DNA from: Polyrhizophydium stewartii
Lineage: Eukaryota; Chytridiomycota; Chytridiomycetes; Rhizophydiales
NCBI GenBank assembly: GCA_027604665.1
Contig: JADGIZ010000444.1
Location: forward strand, 1 to 13,531
Reading direction: 5' to 3'
DNA length: 13,531 bases
Shown here: one piece after another, positions 1 to 6,350 of the stretch
Numbering within the stretch: position 1 is the stretch's first letter
Layout of the letters: each line of letters opens with the position of its first letter
Made by a program: the position numbers and the translations under genes
The notes under the pieces: model-generated
Seen by the model: the letters and a program-made list of their open reading frames with translations, nothing else
What the model was told of the DNA's origin: nothing
Database searches by the model: none

Positions 1-20
1 TGCCGGATCGCATGCATGCG

Positions 21-1052
21 TCACACCTTGATGATCAGCTTGCCGGTGTTGTCTCCCTTGAAGAGCCCGACAAACGCATCGGGGGCCTTGGCGATGCCCT
101 CGACAACGTGCTCGGCGTACTTGAGCTTGCCCTCAAGCACCCACTTGCCGACTTCGCCGCCAAAGCGCGCCGTGAACTCGGGGTCGGCGAGCTTGCCTCC
201 GATGATGAAGCCCTCGATCTTGACCTGGCGGCCAATGATGTTGGTGAGGTTCTTGAACGTGTACTGCTGGCCGTTGTACCCCGAGATCATGCCGCACGCG
301 GCGATGCGGCCGTGCACGTTGATGTGCGCGAGCGCCGCGTCGAGGTGCTCGCCGCCGACGTTGTCAAAGTAGACGTCGATGCCCTTGGGAGCCGCGGCGC
401 CGAGGGCCTCGGAGATCGACGGCACGGTCTTGTAGTTGAATGCCTCGTCAAAGCCAAACTGCGACTTGAGCAGCGCAACCTTCTCGTCCGAGCCCGCAGA
501 GCCAACCACGCGCAGGCCCTTGATCTTGGCGATCTGGCCAACGACGAGGCCGACGGCGCCAGCCGCGCCGCTGACAAACAGCGTCTCGCCGGCCTTGGGC
601 GAGCAGAGGTCGAGCAGGCCGTGGTACGCGGTGGCGCCGACCATGCCGAGCACGCCGAGGTAGTACGACAGCGGCACGGGCACGGCCGAGTCGATCTTGC
701 GGAGCGGCAGCGCGGCGGGGACGAGCGTGACCTCCTCCCAGCCGACAAACGTCGAGACAATGTCGCCGACTGCGAAGCCGTCGCGGCGGCTGGCAAGGAC
801 CTGCGACACGCCGCCGGCCTGCATGACCTTGCCGAGCTCAAACGAGGCCGAGTAGCTCTTGACGCGGGTGTTCATGCGGCCGCGCATGTAGGGGTCGAGC
901 GAGATATAGAGGTTCTTGACGAGCACCTCGCCCTCGGCCAGCTCGGGGGATGCAAACGGCACCGTGACGACCTCCATGTGCGAGGTCTGGACCAGGGCCG
1001 CGCCGGGGTCCTCCTTGAAGAGCACCTGCGTGTTGGACGTCGGGACGGACAT
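21..1052 (-). CDS. Zinc-free MDR reductase, alkenal / prostaglandin reductase type
   Basis: A single-exon gene for 343 aa, the normal length for NADP-dependent alkenal double-bond reductases of the medium-chain dehydrogenase/reductase (MDR) superfamily (plant alkenal reductases, mammalian PTGR1/2, yeast YML131W). These enzymes reduce the C=C bond of alpha,beta-unsaturated aldehydes and ketones with NADPH, usually in the cytosol, and so detoxify lipid-peroxidation products. The family motif SLDPYMRGRM is at residues 51-60. The Rossmann nucleotide-binding loop SGAAGAVG is at 161-168. YFDNVGGEHLD is at 228-238. The zinc-binding cysteine and histidine ligands of alcohol dehydrogenases are absent, as expected for the subfamily. 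The ATG at 1052 is the natural start, because the conserved N-terminal domain begins just after it. No signal peptide or membrane segment is seen. The physiological substrate cannot be told from sequence. Confidence 0.93.
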   Translation of the reverse strand: MSVPTSNTQVLFKEDPGAALVQTSHMEVVTVPFASPELAEGEVLVKNLYISLDPYMRGRMNTRVKSYSASFELGKVMQAGGVSQVLASRRDGFAVGDIVSTFVGWEEVTLVPAALPLRKIDSAVPVPLSYYLGVLGMVGATAYHGLLDLCSPKAGETLFVSGAAGAVGLVVGQIAKIKGLRVVGSAGSDEKVALLKSQFGFDEAFNYKTVPSISEALGAAAPKGIDVYFDNVGGEHLDAALAHINVHGRIAACGMISGYNGQQYTFKNLTNIIGRQVKIEGFIIGGKLADPEFTARFGGEVGKWVLEGKLKYAEHVVEGIAKAPDAFVGLFKGDNTGKLIIKV

Positions 1053-1311
1053 GGCTTCTCGCGGGCGGGGCGTTTTAGCACGGCTGCGGCGCGCGACCCG
1101 CTCTGCGGGGCTGACGCTGCCAGCCCAGCCAGTGCGCGGTCCACCGCACCTTTCGAGCTTTGGCGTGGTCGCGAAACGATACCTGTCCCGCGGCCTTTAA
1201 ATACACCAAGGATGCGGAAAAAATGGCGATATATTTTCCGCACTCTCGGCCGAGCCCCGGACCTTCCAAAGATTTCCGAGCGGCTGACGCTGCGTCGACG
1301 GGGCGCAGAGC
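1053..1311 (-). promoter_or_regulatory. Intergenic region and probable promoter of the MDR reductase
   Basis: These 259 bp lie between the reductase start and the stop of the upstream same-strand gene, so they should hold that gene's 3' UTR and the reductase promoter. The right half is clearly AT-richer than the rest of the window. On the minus strand there is a TATA-like TATTTAAA at 1196-1203, about 145 nt upstream of the reductase ATG. A perfect 9-bp inverted repeat lies at 1213-1221 and 1234-1242. No canonical AATAAA was seen for the upstream gene. An AATATA-like variant lies in the AT-rich patch. Confidence 0.4.
1213..1242. repeat. Perfect 9-bp inverted repeat with 12-nt spacer
   Basis: TGCGGAAAA at 1213-1221 is exactly complementary to TTTTCCGCA at 1234-1242. 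The intervening 12 nt are AT-rich. The repeat is about 160-190 bp upstream of the reductase ATG. It contains outward CGG and CCG triplets in palindromic orientation, the half-site type bound by fungal Zn2Cys6 regulators, although the 20-nt spacing is unusually long. It could equally be a hairpin in the 3' UTR of the upstream gene. Confidence 0.5.
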
Positions 1312-3039
1312 TCAGCCGCCCGAGGTGTTTATGGCCCGCCGAACGGTCATCTGCGTGAACAGCCGCCCCAGCCGGCGCCACCCTTGGCCGCGCTTGCGCC
1401 GCGGCTCCGTCTTGGCGCGGGCGCACGCGGCCCCGAGCGGCTCGTCTGCCGCAGGCGGGCTCTCGCCGCCGCCCGAAACGGTGTCGGCCGAGCCGCCCAC
1501 CTCGACCCTGCACAGCGGGCTTTCTCCGAGGTCGCCACCCGCAGCCGGAATGGTCGGCCCGGCGGCCGTCGGGCTCGTCGGCGAGTTGGCCCGCGTCTTG
1601 TCGTCCGACGCCTGCCTGCGATGCATGCCGTCTCCCGGCTGCGCCTGCGAAGCAGCAGCACCAGCAGCACCAGCAGCACCAGCAGCACCAGCAGCAGCGC
1701 GGTCGTCAATGCGCAGCCTGATCTCCTGGATGTTGGTGATCCGCGACGGCAGCGACAGATGCTTGGCGTGAGACGGTGCCCGCGTCGGCGGCGGCGGCGC
1801 GCCAGACCCCGCCGCCGCGTGCTGCTGGCCCGCTGCCAGCGGCCGCGACAGCGACTGGGTGTGCCCGAGCGCCGGATGCGCGCCATCGAGGTCTTCATCG
1901 GCAAACACAACCACACTCTGCGAGAACGAGACCCGGCGCCGCACCGGCAGCGACGAGTGCGTGTGGCTGTCTGCTGCGTGCCGTTGGCCTTCGCCGCGGC
2001 ACAGGATCGACACTGGCCGTGCCAGGATGCTGTGGGTCGGTTGCCGCCCACGCGCTTCTTGATCCGGCTGCAGATCTGGGCTTTGAGATGCTTCCTGCTG
2101 CGTTTGGGTAGCATCTGCTGGTGCTTTGGATCTGGAGTCGCTGCTCAGTCGCGTCAGTGCACCACTCTTCCTTCACTACCAGCCGATCCGGTCAACCCAC
2201 GTTCTTGCCGCCGAACACTCCGATGCAGCCATTGCGTCTGGAACTGGGCTCGCTGGAACGGACTTGCTTGTGCTCGGCGCGATCAGGTCGTCAAATATGC
2301 CGTCGGGTATCTCTAAAAGCCCACCACCCTTGTGGCTCATCAGCAACTCGGCTCGCGTGTAGCCTTGCTCGTTGGCACCGGCTGCGCCACCCTGCACATT
2401 CTCGTCTTGCGCCTGGGGCTGGTTGTGCACCGGCGCGTGGCCTGAGAGCCCACCGGGGCTGCTTTCGGGCAAGTCGCGGGACTTTGCGCAGCCGTCGGCC
2501 CACCGATCGTTGGCAGATGCGACCTGCAGGCGGCGGTAGTGGTGCGAGTGCCTCAGCATCGTGTACATGCGCAGCTGGCGCTCCTTCTCGGCCTCTTCCG
2601 AGACGTCCGTCATGCGCATGCGCCTCGAGAGCAGGTGCTGGATAATGGTGTCGTTGGCAATCGCATCGGCCGCGCGGCGCGATGCGCTCGAGTCCGACGC
2701 GAGTGACTCGCTCGAGTCGCTGACTTCGTTTGTCGAGTTGCTGCTGCTGCCGATCGAGCCGAGCCCTGAAGTCGACTGCGGCGTCGAGCCGCCGGGCGGT
2801 GACTTGAGCGGCGCGATGTTGGCCAACCCGGATCTGGATCCTGCCTCGAGGCCGGACATGATGGGCGACGTGGGCAGTGGGGCGCTGTGCGGCTCGGCGT
2901 CGGGCATCGAGAGGGATGCAAGCTCGGGCTGCGATGCATCAGGCGAGGGCCAGCCCCCGTCTGACAGCGCCGCGAGTCCGACGGGCGACGCCGTCATGAG
3001 ATACTCTGGGCACGAGCTGCCCGCCGTTGCCATCGCCAT
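1312..3039 (-). CDS. Unrecognised serine-rich, mostly disordered protein; two exons
   Basis: I do not recognise this gene. Exon 1 runs from the ATG at 3039 to about 2201. Exon 2 runs from about 2143, 2140 or 2131 to the TGA at 1312, giving about 552-556 aa. The two reading stretches share a frame but are split by adjacent TAG and TGA codons at 2173-2178. A phase-2 intron with donor GTGGGT and a CTGAC branch-like site removes both. Most of the protein is low complexity, rich in Ser, Pro, Ala and Gly. A charged segment at residues 121-171 (RRAADAIAND through HSHHYRRL) looks helical. Exon 2 carries LPVRRRVSFSQSVVVFADED (RVSF at 1924-1935), which fits both the protein phosphatase 1 docking motif and a PKA site (RRxS). 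Near the C-terminus is an Ala/Gly repeat and then a basic end (EPRRKRGQGWRRLGR). A regulatory or scaffold role would be inference. The reading frame is also open upstream of 3039 without another ATG, so a further 5' exon is possible. Confidence 0.6.
1651..1698. repeat. Nine-bp tandem repeat (CAGCAGCAC-like) encoding an Ala/Gly run
   Basis: The plus strand repeats AGC AGC ACC about four times, flanked by extra AGC triplets. On the minus strand it encodes GAA units inside exon 2 of the disordered protein. It is a likely length-variable coding microsatellite. Confidence 0.8.
2132..2200 (-). other. Probable intron in the disordered-protein gene
   Basis: The donor GTGGGT begins at 2200. Three acceptor AGs (2145-2144, 2142-2141, 2133-2132) all preserve the frame, giving 57, 60 or 69 nt. 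CTGAC precedes them at 2157-2153. Splicing removes the TAG-TGA pair at 2178-2173. A shorter alternative donor, GTAGTG at 2179, is also in phase. Confidence 0.5.
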
Positions 3040-3481
3040 GTCTGCGTGATGATCGCACGGCTCCCTAGTGTGCTGACAAGCTCGACGAGTTACGGGTGCG
3101 TGGATGTGGACCGTCCGCGGACTTGGCGGGACGGCGGTGGTTGGAGCCGGCGGCGGATGGGCCGAGTGCGCACTGGTGGCGGACGCCGCGCCAAGGCCTT
3201 CTGACCTGTATGGCAGAGACGTGTGGAGCTCGCAGCTGGATGCGCCGGTCGCGCGCTGGAGCCCTGCGCTGCGTGGAGCTGCGAGATAGCGGGGGCGGGC
3301 CTATGTGCCCGTGGCGTCTGCGGGTTTGGGGAGCAAGATCAGAGCATGCGGCGCGCCGACGGACACCGCACTGCGACCGTGGAGATGGCCGCCACGGCGA
3401 GACACGGCCCGCCGTGGATACTTGCGCGCTGGACAGCGCCGAGCACAGCAGATGCCAGCTCATCTCTGAATCAAGCCTGCC
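3040..3481. other. Intergenic region without a supported gene
   Basis: About 440 bp separate the start of the 1312-3039 gene from the poly(A) signal of the 3524-5290 gene, both on the minus strand. It should contain the promoter and 5' UTR of the left gene. Short ORFs exist in several frames, but none shows a recognisable domain or natural composition. No clear TATA box or repeat was seen. CACGCAG directly before the ATG at 3039 resembles a splice acceptor, so a 5' noncoding or short coding exon could hide here. Confidence 0.35.
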
Positions 3482-3487
3482 TTTATT
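3482..3487 (-). terminator. Canonical AATAAA polyadenylation signal
   Basis: The plus strand reads TTTATT, which is AATAAA on the minus strand. It begins 36 nt after the TGA of the 3524-5290 gene (3524-3526), in the right orientation and at a plausible distance. It supports that stop as the true 3' end of the gene. Other genes here lack an obvious canonical signal. Confidence 0.65.
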
Positions 3488-3523
3488 GGAGCGCCTCGTG
3501 CGCCGGATCGGGACGTGCTCACG

Positions 3524-5290
3524 TCACTGCGGCCGCTGGGGTTCTGGCCCTGGCGCGGGCATCTCTGGTTCTGGCCAGGCCAGAGTCTCAGCAGGGCCAC
3601 CTCGAGGCGTAGCACGCACAGATCCGCCGGGCTGCGTCATGATCTGCGCTTCGACCCTCAACCGGTCGAGTCGCGAGCTCAGCAGAGAAGTCGCGCCGGC
3701 GCTTGGCGGCATCGCATCGATACCCACTGATGCCGCAGCCAGCGCTTGGGCATTCCACGCCGATCGCCCCGCGCCAATCTCCGCGGATGCATGCTGAGCG
3801 GGTCCAAAGAGCGCTGCGGACGAGATATGCGGTACGCCGCGCGAGCCATCGAAGGCCGAGCCAGACATTTGAAGCGGGGGCTCGGGCTGGCCGAGGCGCC
3901 GGGCCATGTTCCACCGGAGAAAGGTATTTGCAAGGATATTCGTTGGCTCGCTCGAGGGCAGCGGCGGGTGCCATGCCGGAAGGCTCGTGAAAGAGGACAG
4001 CGTCGCCGAGTCAGAGTGCTGCGTCGCTTGATGGTCTCCCATGACTAGGTCAATGACGGTTCCGGCCAGCGTGGACTGCATTGGGTCGAACTGCATGTAT
4101 CCAGAGTCAAAGAGGACGGCAGACGCATCGAATGCAGGCGGCGTTGGGCTGGACGCTGCAGCCGTGCGCGCCGGGGCGGAAGGCTGCACTGCTGGCCGAG
4201 GCTGCGTCGGCGTCGGAGAGAGCGCACCCGAGCGCTGTGTTGCGGCTGCACGAGCCCCCGGCGTCGGGCGGACTGTGGCCGACGATGCGCTGGCGAGATT
4301 GAGTCCGGCGCGCAGCGGAGTTGCCTCCGTCGAGCGAAAGACAGGCTGCCGCGCCTGCGAGGGATCCGCGGCAGCGCGGTCCTGGCGCACGGGAATCGAC
4401 GCCATCGCAGCCCGCCTGCGGCGGTGCGCGCGGTCGTCGGAGCTCTGGTCCAGCTGCGTCGACGAGTTGCGCAGCTGGCGCCGCAGACGCTCCATCACAT
4501 CCTCGATCGACAGCGACGGCACGTCGGGGCCCGCATCGGCGCTGTCTTCGAGCGCGGAGGGATAGTACCGCCCGCGACTCGAGAGCGTGCTCCCGATAAG
4601 CAGATTAAATGCGCGCGGCCTCAGCTGGCGGATGACAAGCTGCTCGAGCTCGTCGACGGACATGTTCATCCGCGTCGCGGAGGCGGCATCGCGGCCCGAC
4701 CGCGCCGAGGGGCTCGGGGCAGAGTCGCCCATGCCGTAGCGCAGGCCCTCGAGGAACGGCGACATGCTGAGGCGCGAGCCGCCGGCCGCGCCACGGTCGC
4801 CCGCGCCGCCGATGCCGCCGAGGCTGCCAAGACCCGCCGCCGGCGGCTCGCCGGTCGCGTCCGCGGCAGCGCCACGCGTCGGCGTCCTGCATCGCAGCTC
4901 GAGCAGCATCAGCCAGCGGCGCGGATGCTCGGACGGCGGGCAGCGGTCCGCGTCGGCCAGGAACGCCGCCATGCCGCGCGCGGCGGCCTCCGAGTACGTC
5001 GGGCGGCCGCCAGAGTCGGTGCGCGGGCTCGCCGCCTGCGAGAGGATGTCGGAGAGGTCGTCGGCGAGCTCGGGGTGCTGGCGAAAGCCCATTGCGATGC
5101 CGGGGGCCGCCGCGAGGGAGGCTGCGCCGCCGATGCCGACGCTGGCAGCGGCCCCGCCCATGCCGCCGAGGCCGGCGCCGGTGTCGCTGCCGATGCTGCG
5201 CAGGCCCGTCAGCGCGGCGACGGCCGCAGGCAGCTGCCGCACGCCAGCGCCAAAGACGTCGCCGGGCTCGAGGTCAATCGGCTTTCCCAT
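3524..5290 (-). CDS. Unrecognised large disordered protein (about 588 aa)
   Basis: A long uninterrupted frame that I cannot assign to a family. I chose the ATG at 5290 (MGKPIDLEPGDVF). The frame continues to an earlier ATG at 5470, but that extension is Arg/Pro/Ala low complexity and overlaps the divergent methyltransferase coding region. The first 130 residues are Gly/Ala-rich with short acidic patches (PELADDLSDIL). Likely helices lie near residues 213-233 (DELEQLVIRQLRPRAFNLLI) and 262-276 (IEDVMERLRRQLRNS), followed by a basic cluster (HRRRRAAM) near 289-296. Residues of about 310-400 are Ala/Pro/Ser/Thr-rich. A hydrophobic, more ordered patch follows (MQFDPMQSTLAGTVIDLVMG, later ANTFLRWNMARRL). 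No signal peptide, membrane segment or catalytic motif was seen. Natural amino-acid use and a correctly placed AATAAA argue that the gene is real. A regulatory or adaptor protein is possible, but that is a guess. Confidence 0.6.
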   Translation of the reverse strand: MGKPIDLEPGDVFGAGVRQLPAAVAALTGLRSIGSDTGAGLGGMGGAAASVGIGGAASLAAAPGIAMGFRQHPELADDLSDILSQAASPRTDSGGRPTYSEAAARGMAAFLADADRCPPSEHPRRWLMLLELRCRTPTRGAAADATGEPPAAGLGSLGGIGGAGDRGAAGGSRLSMSPFLEGLRYGMGDSAPSPSARSGRDAASATRMNMSVDELEQLVIRQLRPRAFNLLIGSTLSSRGRYYPSALEDSADAGPDVPSLSIEDVMERLRRQLRNSSTQLDQSSDDRAHRRRRAAMASIPVRQDRAAADPSQARQPVFRSTEATPLRAGLNLASASSATVRPTPGARAAATQRSGALSPTPTQPRPAVQPSAPARTAAASSPTPPAFDASAVLFDSGYMQFDPMQSTLAGTVIDLVMGDHQATQHSDSATLSSFTSLPAWHPPLPSSEPTNILANTFLRWNMARRLGQPEPPLQMSGSAFDGSRGVPHISSAALFGPAQHASAEIGAGRSAWNAQALAAASVGIDAMPPSAGATSLLSSRLDRLRVEAQIMTQPGGSVRATPRGGPAETLAWPEPEMPAPGPEPQRPQ

Positions 5291-5384
5291 CACGCCGCAA
5301 AGAGCGCCGTCCACCGCCGGGCCCCGCCAGGACCCGTCAGGACCCACGAGGACCAGGATCGCGCACGGGGCAGACCGACTTGGT
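5291..5384. promoter_or_regulatory. 94-bp divergent (bidirectional) promoter region
   Basis: The start codons of the minus-strand disordered protein (5290) and the plus-strand methyltransferase (5385) point away from each other across 94 bp. Both transcripts would need to start within or near this gap. The sequence is GC-rich. CCAGGACCC/GTCAGGACCC-like near-repeats are present at about 5328-5345. No TATA box is visible. Limits depend on the chosen ATGs. Confidence 0.4.
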
Positions 5385-6245
5385 ATGCAGGACGCTGCCG
5401 GCAGCGCACGTGGTGCAGGCGCAGGCCGCCGACCGCCGGACGCCGCGCCGCAGCGCCGTGTCCGCCGCATCCGCCTGGCAGATGCAGGGGCGGCCGTGTC
5501 GGTCGCCGTGTGCGAGCTCGACGATCCGGCGTTTGGGTGCTACACCTGGCCGTCGGCGCTTGTGCTCGCAGCCACGGTCTTTTGCGGCCGAACGCAGCTG
5601 CGCGGGATGAGGGTGCTCGAGCTCGGCGCGGGGACGGGACTCGCTGGTCTGGTGCTCGCCCGACTTGGCGTGGCGTCCCAGGTCGTGCTCACGGACCACC
5701 CGGCGCTGGATCGTGTGCTCGGCAATCTGCGGGACTCGGTGCGCCTCAACGGCCTTGACGGCGCAGGCGTGCCGAGTGCCGGCCGCGCGGACGTGCTGGT
5801 CCGGCCGCTGGCGTGGGGAGACTTTGCCACCGGCGAGATGGCCGATCTTGTCGGCGAAAGCGGCTTCGACGTGATCCTTGGCGCCGACGTCATGTACGAC
5901 CCAAAGGACTTTGAGGCGCTGCTGGCCACGGTCGCATTTGTGCTCGAGCGCTCGCCGCCGCACGCCGTGTTTGTGACGGCGTACCAAGAGCGCAGCTCGC
6001 GGAGATCGGTGCAGGCGCTGCTCGACAAGTGGGGGCTTAGAGCGCGGCAGGTTGGGCCGGATCCGCTTGAGATGCGTGCGTGGCTCGAGTCCGCACTTCA
6101 GAGCGAGATGAGCGGGGCTCTGCGCGGCGGGGACCGTGCCATTATGCTTGACGGCCTGCGCTTCGAGCCCGAGGACGGCGTGCCGCTGCAGGCGGGGCTC
6201 GACAGCATATTTGTGTTTGAGATCCGCCGCAACAATGCTCCGTGA
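5385..6245 (+). CDS. METTL23: METTL23-like seven-beta-strand methyltransferase
   Basis: A single-exon gene for 286 aa of the methyltransferase-16 (METTL21/METTL23) family of SAM-dependent lysine and arginine methyltransferases. Its best match from memory is METTL23, reported to methylate histone H3. The diagnostic N-terminal motif GCYTWPSALVLA is at 51-62, resembling the YVWP motif of METTL23. SAM-binding motif I, VLELGAGTGLAG, is at 77-88. An acidic residue ends strand 2 in VVLTDH (99-104). The post-I signature VILGADVMYDPKDFEALL at 163-180 contains the DxxY motif of this family. VTAYQERS (197-204) is followed by ALLDKWGL (211-218), as in METTL23. At 286 aa it is longer than the roughly 190-aa human protein, through an N-terminal extension and a C-terminal strand (DSIFVFEIRR). 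ATG 5385 is the nearest start before the conserved core. The substrate is inferred from family only. Confidence 0.85.
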   Translation: MQDAAGSARGAGAGRRPPDAAPQRRVRRIRLADAGAAVSVAVCELDDPAFGCYTWPSALVLAATVFCGRTQLRGMRVLELGAGTGLAGLVLARLGVASQVVLTDHPALDRVLGNLRDSVRLNGLDGAGVPSAGRADVLVRPLAWGDFATGEMADLVGESGFDVILGADVMYDPKDFEALLATVAFVLERSPPHAVFVTAYQERSSRRSVQALLDKWGLRARQVGPDPLEMRAWLESALQSEMSGALRGGDRAIMLDGLRFEPEDGVPLQAGLDSIFVFEIRRNNAP

Positions 6246-6350
6246 GCGAGCGGCCGTGCACCTGGATCTGGTCCGCGCTGCTCCTGCGCCGCAGCCGGGG
6301 GAGTGGGCGGCAGCCGCGCAAGCCATGGCGGATGTCATGATGCGCCGCGC

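Noticed and set aside
12..1358. 448-codon plus-strand frame antisense to the MDR reductase
   Set aside because: It is a GC-driven shadow: rich in Arg, Ala, Asp and Leu with no family motif, and it lies wholly over a clear enzyme gene on the other strand.
3065..3797. Short plus- and minus-strand frames in the intergenic region near 3100-3800
   Set aside because: They have no recognisable motif and unnatural Arg/Ala/Cys composition, and they overlap the promoter, 3' UTR or the end of a supported gene.
4424..5758. 444-codon plus-strand frame over the orphan protein and the METTL23 start
   Set aside because: Arg/Ala/Gly composition typical of antisense shadows. The METTL23 match uses a different frame across the overlap.
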